A DNA stretch of 64,000 nucleotides from REEB95 sp963810055 (GCA_963810055.1 CAWEME010000012.1:1-64000), one strand, 5' to 3'; positions 10,119 through 19,530 are shown, counted from the stretch's first letter. A program made the numbers and translations. Notes: generated by a model not told the origin, from the letters alone.

Positions 10119-10156
10119 TATAAAATGCCGGCTCGAATCGGACGGGAGCAGGCTTC

Positions 10157-10597
10157 ATGACGGAATCCAACACCGGCGGGCGCATTTCGCCCCCAGTCGT
10201 CTCAAAGGAGGCCGCGGCGGCGACGCTGGCGGCGTTGCGCTTCGACCGCGACGGTCTCATCCCCGCGGTGGCGCAGCAGCATGACAGCGGCGAGACGCTG
10301 ATGCTGGCCTGGATGAACCGCGACTCGGTGGCGGAGACGCTCAAGACCGGCCGCGTCTGTTACTGGTCGCGTTCGCGCCAGAAGCTCTGGCGCAAGGGCG
10401 AGAGTTCGGGCCATGTGCAGCGCCTGGTGGAATTGCGCGTCGATTGCGACGGCGATGCGTTGCTGTTGCTGGTCGACCAGACCGGGCCCGCCTGCCATAC
10501 CGGCACGCGCAGCTGCTTCTTCCGCGCGCCGCGCGGCGATTCTCTCACCGAGATCGCGAAGCCGGTGGAAGCGCCGGCCTCGGGGGAAACGCGCTAG
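10157..10597 (+). CDS. hisI: Phosphoribosyl-AMP cyclohydrolase
   Basis: Opens the purine ring of phosphoribosyl-AMP in the third step of histidine synthesis. The 146-aa protein shows the whole signature: AVAQQHDSGETLMLAWMN near residue 37, CYWSRSRQKLWRKGESSGH near 68, the metal site DCDGDALLLLVDQ near 96, and GPACHTGTRSCFF near 110, whose Cys and His bind zinc. It is the monofunctional form without a HisE domain. Other his genes are not in the window. It lies 38 bases after the Rieske oxygenase gene and is followed, two bases after its stop, by an intergenic hairpin repeat array. Confidence 0.95.
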   Translation: MTESNTGGRISPPVVSKEAAAATLAALRFDRDGLIPAVAQQHDSGETLMLAWMNRDSVAETLKTGRVCYWSRSRQKLWRKGESSGHVQRLVELRVDCDGDALLLLVDQTGPACHTGTRSCFFRAPRGDSLTEIAKPVEAPASGETR

Positions 10598-10598
10598 C

Positions 10599-10735
10599 GT
10601 AGCACAGGCCGCGTAGCGGCCGTCGTGCGAAGCAAAAGAGCGGCAAGTAGCACAGGCCGCGTAGCGGCCGTCGTGCGAAGCAAAAGAGCGGCAAGTAGCA
10701 CAGGCCGCGTAGCGGCCGTCATGCGAAGCGAAGAA
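10599..10735 (+). repeat. Intergenic hairpin repeat, three copies at 48-bp period (locus b)
   Basis: Units start at 10599, 10647 and 10695. Each reads GTAGCACAGG, stem GGCCGC, loop GTA, stem GCGGCC, then GTCGTGCGAAGC. The third copy has ATGC in place of GTGC. The inner stem is a perfect 6-bp hairpin unlike the CGAGGGCC stem of other loci, but it sits at the same place between the same flanks. The array begins one base after the hisI stop, in the same orientation as hisI. Confidence 0.82.
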
Positions 10736-10741
10736 TAAAGC

Positions 10742-12061
10742 TTAAGCGGACAGGGAGGCGGGCATCGGCGCGGCTCCCGGTTTGTTTTTGTTTGGTTTCA
10801 TTTTATCCGCGGCGTCAGCGGCGGATCGGGCGACCAGCTGCACCGGGGTTTCCGGCCGCAGCGGATCGAAGGCCGCGACGCCAACCGCGACGCCGAGCGG
10901 CTGTTCCGGCGTGCCGGTGAGCGTGGACAGGCGGCGTGCGCCGTTCTCGATGGCGAGCACCCGGCGCCTTGCGCCCTGCTCGTTGATGCCCTCGATCCAC
11001 AGCACGAACTGGCTGCCGCCGTAACGGGCGATCAGGTCGCCGGCGCGGGTGTTGTCGCGCAGGATGCCGGCGAGCGTCACCAGCGCCTCGTCGCCGGCCG
11101 ACGGCCCGAGCCGGTCGTTGACCAGCTTGAGATTGAGGACCTCGATGTAAAGCAGCGCGGCCGATTGCGTGCCGCGGTCGAGCCGCAACAGGCGGCGGGC
11201 GAATTCGTCGAAGAAGGCGTTCCGGTTGGTGAGCGTGGTCAGCGGGTCGGTGCGCGACAGCGTGGTGATGCGCTCGCGCGCCTCGATTTGCGCGATCACG
11301 ATGCCGAGATGGTCGGCGACGTCGTTCAGCAGCGTCCGGTCGAATGTGCCGAAGGGCTGTTCCTCGGGGCGCCGCCACAGCAAGACCGCGCCCTTGGGTT
11401 CGCGGCGATACTGCACGGCATGGGCCATGAGCTGGCAGGCGGGCGCCGATACCGACGCCGCCTCCTTGTCCTTGATGGCATTGCGGACCATCATCAACCC
11501 GGCGGGCGGCAACTTGGCGCCCCAGGTGATGGCCGTCCGCAGCGGCGGATCGCCGCCCGCGCGCAGGATCGCGCCGCCGGCTGCGCCGACGGCAAGACCA
11601 AGCGCGGTGAGCGCGGCGGTGAGCGCGCTTTCGGGCTGGATGGCATTGCGCACCGCGCGCACCACATGGCCGGCGAGGCCGTTGCGGATGTGCTGGTCGG
11701 CCTGGGTCAGATCCTGAACGCCGTGGACGCGGCAAATGCCGCGCGCGCCGCTCCACACGCCGGCCGGGCCGAATACCGGCCGCGCCGCAAGCGTGAGCAG
11801 GATGGCGCCGCCATCGGCGGCGCGAAACCGGATTTCATCGGCCGTCATGGGCTCGGTCGCGGCGAAGAGCTTGGCCTGGGCCGGGTCGGCGAGGAATTCG
11901 GCGATCGTCTTGCCGAGCAGGTTTTCCGCCGGCCAGCCGAACACCAAGCGCGGCGAGGCGAAGATGAAGCGGGCGGAGGCGTCGATCTCCCAGGCGAAAT
12001 CGCCGGCGATCTCGACCAGCTCGCGGAAGCGCTGCTCCACTCCGTAACCGCTGTCGTCCAT
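10742..12061 (-). CDS. PAS-GAF-like sensor with degenerate GGDEF domain
   Basis: A 439-aa soluble protein. An N-terminal PAS domain (about residues 5-120, with WEIDASARFIFASPRLVFGW) is followed by a GAF-like region (about 135-265) and a C-terminal GGDEF domain (about 275-420, starting at TDPLTTLTNRNAF). The catalytic signature reads GGSQF instead of GGDEF or GGEEF, so diguanylate cyclase activity is unlikely. The RAGD motif, in the position of the c-di-GMP inhibitory (I) site five residues upstream, is intact. The protein could therefore bind c-di-GMP as a receptor. The ATG at 12061 has GGGG upstream. A longer in-frame extension reads through the neighbouring usp gene out of frame. Confidence 0.78.
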   Translation of the reverse strand: MDDSGYGVEQRFRELVEIAGDFAWEIDASARFIFASPRLVFGWPAENLLGKTIAEFLADPAQAKLFAATEPMTADEIRFRAADGGAILLTLAARPVFGPAGVWSGARGICRVHGVQDLTQADQHIRNGLAGHVVRAVRNAIQPESALTAALTALGLAVGAAGGAILRAGGDPPLRTAITWGAKLPPAGLMMVRNAIKDKEAASVSAPACQLMAHAVQYRREPKGAVLLWRRPEEQPFGTFDRTLLNDVADHLGIVIAQIEARERITTLSRTDPLTTLTNRNAFFDEFARRLLRLDRGTQSAALLYIEVLNLKLVNDRLGPSAGDEALVTLAGILRDNTRAGDLIARYGGSQFVLWIEGINEQGARRRVLAIENGARRLSTLTGTPEQPLGVAVGVAAFDPLRPETPVQLVARSAADAADKMKPNKNKPGAAPMPASLSA

Positions 12062-12198
12062 GAACACCCCGAAACACCGGCCCGACGGCCGCCCAAAAGC
12101 CGGACCAAGGGCCAAGCCTAGCCCGCAGGGGTTTAGAAAATGATTAAGGACCGGGGTTTCGGCGTCCCGGCTGTCCCGGATATCCTTAAGAAATACCC

Positions 12199-13038
12199 TT
12201 AATGGGCGAGCAGGACCGGCATATCGGCGCCGGCTATCACCTGCCTGGTGGCGCCGCCGAAGATCATCTGCCGGAGGCGGCTTTGGGTATAGGCCCCCTT
12301 GACCAGGAGATCGGCCGACATCGCCTTGGCCTCGGCGAGGAAGACGTCGCCCGGCTGGCTTTTCCCGGCCGGGATGTGGCGCGATGACGCATCGATGCCG
12401 TGCGCCTTGAGGCTTTTGGCGAGATCCGCGCTCGAAGGGCCGGGCGTCCAGGCGCCTTCGACGCTCACCACCTCCACCCGCTTCGCGCGCTTCAAAAACG
12501 GCATGGCGAAAGCGACGGTGCGCGCGGTTTCGGTCGAACCGTTCCAGGCGACCAGCACGCGCTCGCCGAGGCTCGGCGGCGGCTTCGCCGGCGCCATCAG
12601 CACCGGCCGGCCGCTTTCGAACAGGGCGTCTTCCAGAGTCGCCTCCGCGAACGAGGCCGGCTTGTCGGGATGTTCCACCACGATGAGATCGAAGACGCGG
12701 CCGATCGAACCCACCACCGCGTTCTGCCGGCCGCTTTCCTCGCGCCATTCGGCGCTCACGCCCGTTGCCGTCGCGCCGATGACGATCCCGTGCCGGCGCA
12801 TCACCGCATCGAACAAGGCATGCGCCTGTTCGCGGCGGTCATGGCCTTCGCGCTCGAGAGTGCGGTCGACCTCGGAGGAGATCGAGAAGCCCATCTCGCC
12901 GCCGAAAACCACGGCGTATTCGCTGGCCAGGGCGTTGAGGCCGGTTATGCGGCTGCCGAAGCCCTTCGCCGCCAGAACGGCGGTTTCCAGCACCGGACCG
13001 GCATTGCCGTCGCCGACCACCGCCAGGATCGTCTTCAT
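12199..13038 (-). CDS. Tandem universal stress protein (UspA family)
   Basis: A 279-aa cytoplasmic protein built from two Usp domains. The first starts at MKTILAVVGDG, and the second near residue 160 with GERVLVAWNGSTETARTVAFAMPFL. The ATP-binding signature near the C-terminus reads LLVKGAYTQSRLRQMIFGGATRQVI, close to the usual G-x2-G-x9-G-S/T form. Such tandem proteins are common in alphaproteobacteria and respond to stress or stationary phase. The exact role is unknown. ATG 13038 is chosen for the clean family start. It is transcribed leftwards, and the dehydratase gene starts 132 bases away on the other strand. Confidence 0.88.
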   Translation of the reverse strand: MKTILAVVGDGNAGPVLETAVLAAKGFGSRITGLNALASEYAVVFGGEMGFSISSEVDRTLEREGHDRREQAHALFDAVMRRHGIVIGATATGVSAEWREESGRQNAVVGSIGRVFDLIVVEHPDKPASFAEATLEDALFESGRPVLMAPAKPPPSLGERVLVAWNGSTETARTVAFAMPFLKRAKRVEVVSVEGAWTPGPSSADLAKSLKAHGIDASSRHIPAGKSQPGDVFLAEAKAMSADLLVKGAYTQSRLRQMIFGGATRQVIAGADMPVLLAH

Positions 13039-13169
13039 CGCTGCCCTAACCTCCGTTTGATTCATTATATCGCCGGCCGGGCGGTCCCCCAAGCTCCCTG
13101 GCCGAGCCGTCCAATGGATTGACAGACCAGCCCGTCCGCGGCTTGAGTGAGCCCTGATTTCCCGGGGGC

Positions 13170-14889
13170 ATGATGGCCGATCCCAAAAAAGGCCCAAACA
13201 AAGACGACGCCAAGGGCATCGCGCGGGGGCTCACCCAATACGGCGATCCGGGCTACGCGCTCTATCTGCGCCGCTCCTATGCGCGCGCCATGGGCTATTC
13301 GCGAGCCATGCTCGACCGGCCGGTGATCGGCATCGCCAACACCGGCAGCGGCTTCAACAATTGCCATCGCCTGGTGCCCGAATTGATCGAAGCGGTGTCG
13401 CGCGGCGTGGTCGCGGCCGGAGCGCTGCCGCTGGTTTTCCCCACCATCTCGCTGGGCGAGGTCTTTCTCAGTCCGACCAGCCTTTATCTGCGCAACCTGA
13501 TGGCGATGGATACCGAGGAGATGATCCGCGCCCAGCCGATGGACGGGGTGGTGCTGATCGGCGGCTGCGACAAGACCGTACCGGCCCAGCTGATGGGCGC
13601 GATCTCGGCCGATGTCCCGGCGATCCAGCTGGTGGTCGGGCCGATGATGACCGGGCGGCATCGCGGCAAGCGGCTCGGCGCCTGCACCGATTGCCGGCGC
13701 TTCTGGGCGCGCTTCCGCGCCGGCGAGATCGACCGGAACGAAATCGAAGAGGTGGAGAACACCCTGGCCACGACGGCGGGCACCTGCGCGGTCATGGGCA
13801 CGGCCAGCACCATGGCGGCGATGTCGGAGACTTTGGGCATGATGTTGCCGGGCTCGGCGGCGATCCCGGCGGTCCATGCCGACCGGTTGCGCGCCGCCGA
13901 GGCCACCGGCATGGCGGCGGTGACGCTGATGCGGGAGAAGCGCACGCCCCGCCAGATCGTCAGCCAGGACTCGATCGACAACGCGTTGCGCGTGCTGCTC
14001 GCCATCAGCGGCTCGACCAACGCCGTGCTGCATCTGGCGGCGATCGCCGGACGGCTCGGATTCGACGTATCGCTCCAGCGCCTCAACGAGCTTTCGGATT
14101 CGACGCCGGTGCTGGTCGATTTGAAGCCCACCGGCCAGCATTACATGGAGGATTTCCACGCCGCCGGCGGCGTCGGAGCGGTGCTGCGGGAACTCAAACC
14201 GCTGCTGCATCTCGGTTGCATGAGCGTGACCGGCGAAACCGTCGGCCAGAGGATCGAGGCGGAAAAACACGCCTTCGCCGATCCCGCCGTGATCCGGCCC
14301 TTCAACCGGCCGTTGCAGCCGCAAGGCGGGCTGGTGGCGTTGTTCGGCAGCCTCGCCCCCAAGGGCGCGATCCTGAAACGCGCCGCCGCGGATGCCAGGT
14401 TGTTCGAGCGCGAAGGCCGGGCGGTGGTGTTTGCCTCGCCCGAGGACGTGGCCACGCGCATCGACGATCCGAATCTTGACGTGAAGCCCGAGGATTTCCT
14501 GGTGATGCAGCATGCCGGGCCCTTGAGCCCGTCCTGCATGCCCGAGGCGGGCTCGCTGCCGATTCCGGCCAAGCTCGGCCGCGCCGGGGTCAAGGACATG
14601 GTGCGCATCTCGGATGCGCGCATGAGCGGCACGGCTTACGGCACGGTGGTGCTGCATGTCGCGCCCGACGCGGCCAGCGGCGGGCCGCTGGCGAAACTCC
14701 GCACCGGCGACCGCATCAAGCTGAGCGTCAAGGAGCGCAAGCTCGATCTGCTGGTCGACCCGGCCGAACTCGCCAAACGGCCGGCGCAGCCCGGCGCCGA
14801 AACCCGCGCGGGGTTACGCCCGGCTCTATCACGAGCACGTGCTGCAAGCCGATCAGGGCTGCGATTTCGATTTCCTGCGCGCCAAGTAA
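13170..14889 (+). CDS. IlvD/Edd-family dehydratase, frame shifted near its C-terminus
   Basis: A dehydratase of the dihydroxy-acid/sugar-acid family, which uses an iron-sulfur cluster. Cluster and active-site motifs are GGCDKTVPAQLMGA near residue 130, GACTDCRRFW near 170 and GTASTMAAMSE near 210. The GACTDCRRFW form resembles pentonate (arabonate/xylonate) dehydratases more than true IlvD, so branched-chain synthesis is not assumed. The frame is lost at the G run 14810-14813. Removing one G restores AGYARLYHEHVLQADQGC and the terminal DFDFLRAK before a TAA at 14887-14889, giving 572 aa. Uncorrected, the frame runs on into ridA as a false 704-aa fusion. The extra base is most likely an assembly error. 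Confidence 0.85.
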
Positions 14890-14903
14890 CCGAGGGAGAC
14901 GAC

Positions 14904-15284
14904 ATGAAAATCCACAATCCGGCCAAATCGGCCCAGCCCAGCGGGCCCTACAGCCTCGGGATCGAGATTCCCGCCGGCCAGCGCCTGCTTTACGTCTCCG
15001 GCCAGGTGCCGGTGGCGGCCGACGGCTCGACGCCGCAAGGCATCAAGGCGCAAGCCGAACAGGTCTGGCGCAACATCCTCGCCGTGCTCGAATCCGCCGG
15101 CATGGGGGTCGAAAACCTGGTGAAGGTGAATCACTACCTCACCAAGCCCGAGAGCATCCCCGGCTATCTCGAGGTGCGTTCGCGCATGTTGGGAGCGGCG
15201 CGGCCCGCCTCGACCCTGGTGGTGGTGCAAGGGCTGGTGAAGCCGGAATGGCTGGTCGAGGTCGAGGCCATCGCGGCGAAGTAG
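14904..15284 (+). CDS. RidA family (YjgF/YER057c/UK114) protein
   Basis: A 126-aa RidA-like protein. The family hydrolyses reactive enamine/imine intermediates produced by pyridoxal enzymes and dehydratases. The conserved Arg-containing segment is seen as RSRMLGAARPASTLVVVQGL near residue 93, preceded by YVSGQVPVAADGS near 30 and KVNHYLTKPES near 74. The ATG at 14904 has a GAGGGAGA ribosome site and lies 14 bases after the dehydratase stop, so the two are very likely cotranscribed. The stop lies within a hairpin. Confidence 0.88.
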   Translation: MKIHNPAKSAQPSGPYSLGIEIPAGQRLLYVSGQVPVAADGSTPQGIKAQAEQVWRNILAVLESAGMGVENLVKVNHYLTKPESIPGYLEVRSRMLGAARPASTLVVVQGLVKPEWLVEVEAIAAK

Positions 15285-15302
15285 CGTGAAACATCACGCT
15301 AC
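15281..15302 (+). terminator. Hairpin at the ridA stop codon
   Basis: Perfect 8-bp inverted repeat GTAGCGTG / CACGCTAC with an AAACAT loop. It includes the ridA TAG codon and is followed by a short pyrimidine stretch (CCTCTTTC). It separates ridA from the convergent gene ending at 15310 and could terminate in both directions. Confidence 0.55.
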
Positions 15303-15309
15303 GCCTCTT

Positions 15310-15834
15310 TCACATTCGAAGCTTTTCCAGCAGCTCTCGGATTGCGAGAAGTTTACCGCCAAGCCGTAAGAGAAGCGGAAGGATGGACCGAGCGGTCTGC
15401 CACCAGTACCAAGCGCGGGCGGCTCGTACGCCATCTTTAGCCACACGTTCGTGGAATCGCTGCGCGAAGTCGCCGAGCATTGCTTCCTGCATCGCAACGG
15501 GAAGTGCCCATGCAAGCATCCGTTCGGCGGCGGCGGGAACGGTCGGGGCTGAAGGTGTTTCCTTGCGATTTGAATAAATGGCCTGCAGCGAATCGCCCAT
15601 TTCCCGCGTCAAAATTTTAAAATGGCGCTGCCCATAACGGCTTTGCAGGTACATTGCGACCGCATGCTCTACATCCATCGCGGGACGATCTGGATGATCT
15701 CGCCATTCCTTGCCAGAAATCCTAATGAAATGTTTTTTCCCAGCTTTTTCATATTCCACCACGAAGTCGTCTTCATAGGTGGTGGCTTTTGTGGATTTTA
15801 AGTGCCGCATCGTCGGAGGTGTGATTTTTGTCAT
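15310..15834 (-). CDS. Permease-prefix-like protein of unknown function
   Basis: A 174-aa protein without a clear catalytic motif. The C-terminal part (about residues 110-160) contains AMLGDFAQRFHERVAKDG followed by ARAWYWWQTARSILPLLLRL. This resembles the permease-prefix domain often found at the N-terminus of FtsX-like ABC permeases that sit next to PadR regulators. Here the permease itself is absent. The N-terminal 75 residues look like a small alpha/beta domain. It begins three bases after the PadR gene stop, so the pair forms an operon. The function is not known, and the domain link is an inference from sequence pattern and context. Confidence 0.6.
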   Translation of the reverse strand: MTKITPPTMRHLKSTKATTYEDDFVVEYEKAGKKHFIRISGKEWRDHPDRPAMDVEHAVAMYLQSRYGQRHFKILTREMGDSLQAIYSNRKETPSAPTVPAAAERMLAWALPVAMQEAMLGDFAQRFHERVAKDGVRAARAWYWWQTARSILPLLLRLGGKLLAIRELLEKLRM

Positions 15835-15837
15835 TAA

Positions 15838-16158
15838 TTATGCACCCACAAGCGACGGACCGGCCAAGCCAGCAACGGCGGCATGGGCCTCCCGCAACGC
15901 ACGCTCGCCCTTACCCTCAAGCCGGAAATACCGCTTCCGTCGACCGCCACGTTCTTTTGTCGGTTCGCCCCATCGCGAACTAAGAAAGCCGCGACGTTCG
16001 AGTCGCTCCAGCGCTGTGTACAGCGCTCCGAGGCTTATCTCGCGCCCGATCTCGGCGCGAATCCGATCTCCAATCTCGATCCCGTAGCTACCGTCCGGCC
16101 GACCAACAAGCGTCGCCAAGATAAGCGTCTCGAAACTTCCGATCATCTTACGGCCCAT
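15838..16158 (-). CDS. PadR family transcriptional regulator
   Basis: A 106-aa winged-helix regulator. The PadR pattern is clear: ETLILATLVGRPDGSYGIEIGDRI near residue 9, then ISLGALYTALERLERRGFLSSRWGE, the recognition helix and wing, and RKRYFRLEGKGERAL near 73. The C-terminal dimerisation helix is short. It precedes the permease-prefix-like gene by three bases. A candidate operator lies 19 bases upstream of its ATG, so autoregulation is likely. Confidence 0.9.
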   Translation of the reverse strand: MGRKMIGSFETLILATLVGRPDGSYGIEIGDRIRAEIGREISLGALYTALERLERRGFLSSRWGEPTKERGGRRKRYFRLEGKGERALREAHAAVAGLAGPSLVGA

Positions 16159-16176
16159 GAATTATCCCCGATTTAT

Positions 16177-16190
16177 TCCTAACTGTAGGA
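16177..16190 (-). promoter_or_regulatory. Candidate PadR operator
   Basis: Inverted repeat TCCTA-ACTG-TAGGA with perfect 5-bp arms, within an AT-richer stretch just upstream of the padR start at 16158. Position suggests autoregulation. The match to any known PadR site is not established. Confidence 0.4.
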
Positions 16191-16463
16191 GATATAGACG
16201 ATGCCACGACGAAATGCAAGCCCCATGTGTCCTACCGCTTTCCCCCTCGCGTCGACCGGCCAGATATCGACCAGCGTGTCGCCGCGCACCACGGCCTCTT
16301 AAGCGTTTGGCAACCATAACGCCACGTCCACTCGGACGCGCCCGGCGGCGGGTTTGCGCGGGTTAACGTGTCGATAATGCCGCAGCCCTAAAATTTCCTC
16401 TTATCTCAAGCGCTTCGGCGCCTTTTCGGCGGGCGCTGGAAAATTCAGGATTGCGGGCAGAAG

Positions 16464-18587
16464 TTGCAGCTGTTCGGAAAACACCCTGAAGTGTCGGCGG
16501 CATGGCGCGGCATCATCGCGCCATTGCGCCGACGCTCGCTTTCGCTCCACATCCTGCCGGTGACGATCATCCTGCTCGTCATCCTGCACGCCTTGAACGC
16601 GCTGTTCGCCCTTCATTTCTACCGCGTCACCGTCACGCAAGAGCGCGAAAGGCGCGAAGCCACGGCAACGCTGCTGGCGGAACAGGCGAGCCATGCCTTC
16701 ACCGCCGTCGACCTGACGCTCGAAACGATATCCGCTAGGCTGGAGGGCGACGTCGCGCAAGGCCGGCCGACGATCCTCGACCAGGCGATGATCAGCGCGG
16801 AAGGCATGCGGCTGCCGCAGGTGCGGGAAATCTTCGTCATCGACAAGACCGGCAAGCTGGTCCTCGATTCCAAGCGGTTCCCCGCCGACGGGCGGAACCT
16901 CGCCAACAAGCCCTATTTCACCGCGCAGATCGAGCACCCCGAGCAGGGCCTGTTCATCGGCAATCTCATCACGCACGCGGCCGATCAAGCCCCGCATTTC
17001 AGCATGAGCCGGATCATCCACGACGACAAAGGCGCCATGGTGGGAGTCGCCGTCGTGTTGATCGAGCCTTCCTATTTCTCGGGGTTCTATGCCTTGCGCG
17101 CTTCGGAAGCGGTCGCGGCCGAGTTTCTGGTGCGCGACAACGGCTTGATCCTGGCGGGCAACGCGCCGCAAACCGCGGCCTTCGGCGATCATGCGCAGAT
17201 TGCCGACTTCCTCAAAGGGAAACCGGATGACGCCGTTACCGTCCGCGCCGTGGGCGGTTTCCCGCTGCAACTGGTCGTGACCGGCGCGCCGGCCCTGTCA
17301 TCGCCGTTTTTCCGCAACTTCCTCGCCCTCGACGGGCCGCTGATGGCGCTGATAACGCTGATCGCGCTGTGGCTTGCCCGCATCCTGGCCGAGGAAACCC
17401 GCGCCCGGGCGACCGCGGAGAACCGGTTGCAGAGCGCCATCGAATCCGCCCCCGGAGCCTTGGCGCTGTTCGATCACGACGACCGGCTGGTGTTGTGCAA
17501 CCGGCATTACGTCGACTTTTATCCGGAAACCATCCAGCCGCTGCTGGTTCCCGGCGCGCGGTTCGAGACCCTGATCAACGCCCTGGCCGCCGCCGGCGGT
17601 TACGACGAGGCCGGGGATCCCAAAACCAAGCAACAGATCATCGAACACCGCCTCCAGGCGCACCGGGACGCCTCGGGCGAGATCGTGCAGCAGCTCATGG
17701 GCGGCCGCTGGGTGCTGACGCGCGAACGCAAGACCCGCGAAGGCGGCACCGTCTGCTTCCACACCGACATCACCCAGATGAAGCAGCAGGAGAACGCGCT
17801 GCGAAAGAGCGAGCAGGCCGAGCGCCAGGCCCGCGAGACGGCCGAGCGCGCCGACCGGACCAAGAGCTCGTTCCTCGCCACCATGAGTCACGAGCTGCGG
17901 ACGCCCTTGAACGCGGTCATCGGCTTCTCACAGATCATCGAGCAGGAAATCTTCGGCCCGCAACCCGCGCGCTATCGCGAATACACCACGCTGATCCGCC
18001 GCAGCGGCGAGCATCTGCTCGCCATCATCAACGACATCCTGGATATCGCCAAATTGCAGTCGGGCAAGACCGAACTGCATCTCGAGGTCGCGCCGCTGGG
18101 CGCGATCATCGAGGAATCGGTGCGCTTGATGGAACCCCAGGCCGCCAGCGCGGGCATAACGTTGACCTGCCGGATCGGCCCGAACCTTCCGCCGGTCCAC
18201 GCCGACTTCACCCGGCTGCGCCAAGTGATGTTCAACCTGCTGTCCAACGCCATCAAGTTCACGGCGGCCGGCGGCAAGGTGTCGATCGCGGCCAGCGCCC
18301 GGGAAGGCGCGGCGGTGATTTCGGTCACCGATACCGGCATCGGCATAGCCGAACAGGACATCCCCCGGGCGCTCGAGCCCTTCGGCCAGATCTCGAACGC
18401 CCTGACGCGCACGCATGAGGGCACGGGATTGGGATTGCCGCTGTCGAAGAGCCTGATCGAGCTGCATGGCGGGCGTCTCGAGATTTCGAGCGCGCCGAAC
18501 GCCGGCACCACCATCACCGTCACCTTGCCCGCGGCGGAGGTCGGACAGAACGACAGGCCGGAAACGGCTTGGCGCGGCGTCGGCTGA
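16464..18587 (+). CDS. Membrane-bound sensor histidine kinase (dCache-PAS-HisKA-HATPase)
   Basis: A 707-aa sensor kinase. A first transmembrane helix (about residues 29-52) and a second (about 288-308) flank a periplasmic region of about 235 residues that reads like a double Cache domain (VREIFVIDKTGKLVLDS, SRIIHDDKGAMVGVAVVLIEP). Next come a PAS domain (about 325-440), a short coiled coil, the HisKA box SHELRTPLNAVIGFSQ near 475, and an HATPase with LSNAIKFTAAGGKV, DTGIGIA and GTGLGLPLSKSL. No response regulator is adjacent, so it is an orphan kinase. The TTG at 16464 is the only start that keeps the first helix with its basic cytoplasmic flank, apart from a GTG at 16491. About 270 bases upstream hold only the padR promoter and no gene. 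Confidence 0.88.
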   Translation: MQLFGKHPEVSAAWRGIIAPLRRRSLSLHILPVTIILLVILHALNALFALHFYRVTVTQERERREATATLLAEQASHAFTAVDLTLETISARLEGDVAQGRPTILDQAMISAEGMRLPQVREIFVIDKTGKLVLDSKRFPADGRNLANKPYFTAQIEHPEQGLFIGNLITHAADQAPHFSMSRIIHDDKGAMVGVAVVLIEPSYFSGFYALRASEAVAAEFLVRDNGLILAGNAPQTAAFGDHAQIADFLKGKPDDAVTVRAVGGFPLQLVVTGAPALSSPFFRNFLALDGPLMALITLIALWLARILAEETRARATAENRLQSAIESAPGALALFDHDDRLVLCNRHYVDFYPETIQPLLVPGARFETLINALAAAGGYDEAGDPKTKQQIIEHRLQAHRDASGEIVQQLMGGRWVLTRERKTREGGTVCFHTDITQMKQQENALRKSEQAERQARETAERADRTKSSFLATMSHELRTPLNAVIGFSQIIEQEIFGPQPARYREYTTLIRRSGEHLLAIINDILDIAKLQSGKTELHLEVAPLGAIIEESVRLMEPQAASAGITLTCRIGPNLPPVHADFTRLRQVMFNLLSNAIKFTAAGGKVSIAASAREGAAVISVTDTGIGIAEQDIPRALEPFGQISNALTRTHEGTGLGLPLSKSLIELHGGRLEISSAPNAGTTITVTLPAAEVGQNDRPETAWRGVG

Positions 18588-18680
18588 ACGTCATCACGGG
18601 AACGCGGCCTTGAGGCGCTTTTGCCGCCGGTGCTAGGTTGGCGCGAAGCCCGGGATATCCGGATGCTGAGAGCCGGAACG

Positions 18681-18860
18681 ATGATTCAAGAGGGGAAGCA
18701 AAGCCGCCTGGCGCATAGGGTCCGGACCGCCGGTTTGGCCCTGGCGTTGCCCCTGATCTTGTTGTGCCTCGCCGGTTGCGGCGACGTCCATGGCCAGGCC
18801 GGCGGCGCGGCCGACGACCACGGCAACGTAGAACATGTCCGGATCGGCTGGCCGTTCTGA
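18681..18860 (+). CDS. Small putative lipoprotein
   Basis: A 59-aa protein with a basic N-terminus (KQSRLAHRVR), a hydrophobic stretch LALALPLILL and a lipobox LAGC at about residue 34. Only about 25 residues follow the lipid-modified Cys (GDVHGQAGGAADDHG...). ATG 18681 has GGAAC upstream, and ATG 18663 in the same frame is possible. No function is recognised. It faces the membrane-protein gene ending at 18898. Confidence 0.55.
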   Translation: MIQEGKQSRLAHRVRTAGLALALPLILLCLAGCGDVHGQAGGAADDHGNVEHVRIGWPF

Positions 18861-18897
18861 AGGAACGGGCCGCGACCAACCAACGGCTTGGAATAAA

Positions 18898-19530
18898 CTA
18901 GCGGCCTTGCGCGCGCAGACGCGGCGGGGCGTATTGGCGCAACGGCGCGCCGGGACCTTCCGTGGACCGGCGCATGCTTGCGCCGGTCAGGGGCGGCGCC
19001 AAATTGGGTTGCGCCCGGCGCTGGGCCGCGCGGATGGGCCGTCCATGATCGGCCGGGCGCAGGCTCGACGCCATCATCGCCTCCATCCGGCGCAGCCGGT
19101 AATCGAGTTCGGCGCCGGTTTCGAAATCCGCGTCCTGGGATTCCGATTGGAGTTCCGGTTGGAATTCGGGGCGGAAATAAACCGGATAGGGCTGGGCATA
19201 GGTTTCTGGCCGGAGGGCGCGCGATCCCGCGAGCGGAACATAGCGCCGCTGTCTCTCCCAATCGGTTTCCACGCCTTCGCCCACCACCGTGCGGCGGGCG
19301 CGGCGCACGCTGCCGAAGGCATAGACCGCGATCGTCGCCGCCACAACCAGGCCCCACATGACGGCGATGCCCAGGGCGATGCCGTGCGCGCCCGAATTGG
19401 CCGGAAACAGCTCGACCAGCGGATTGAGCGAGATCACCAGGAAGAGCGAAACCGCGATGCCGGGAACCGCGCTGAGCGCGGCCAGCAGCACGGAGTAACC
19501 GAAACCGATGCCGGGGGAATCTCTCATCAT
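18898..19530 (-). CDS. Hypothetical two-helix membrane protein
   Basis: A 210-aa protein not recognised as a known family. Two transmembrane segments are visible in the first 75 residues (YSVLLAALSAVPGIAVSLFL, then HGIALGIAVMWGLVVAATIA). They are followed by an RRARR stop-transfer cluster and a long polar, Pro- and Arg-rich cytoplasmic tail with YRLRRMEAMMASSLRPADH near residue 145. Composition matches the host genome. The start MMRDSP at 19530 is the only clear one. An AT-rich stretch lies upstream and probably holds its promoter. Confidence 0.6.
   Translation of the reverse strand: MMRDSPGIGFGYSVLLAALSAVPGIAVSLFLVISLNPLVELFPANSGAHGIALGIAVMWGLVVAATIAVYAFGSVRRARRTVVGEGVETDWERQRRYVPLAGSRALRPETYAQPYPVYFRPEFQPELQSESQDADFETGAELDYRLRRMEAMMASSLRPADHGRPIRAAQRRAQPNLAPPLTGASMRRSTEGPGAPLRQYAPPRLRAQGR

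Noticed and set aside
13170..15284. A 704-aa fusion of dehydratase and RidA
   Set aside because: The linker has no protein character, and removing one base from a G run restores both natural ends and the ridA start with its own ribosome site.
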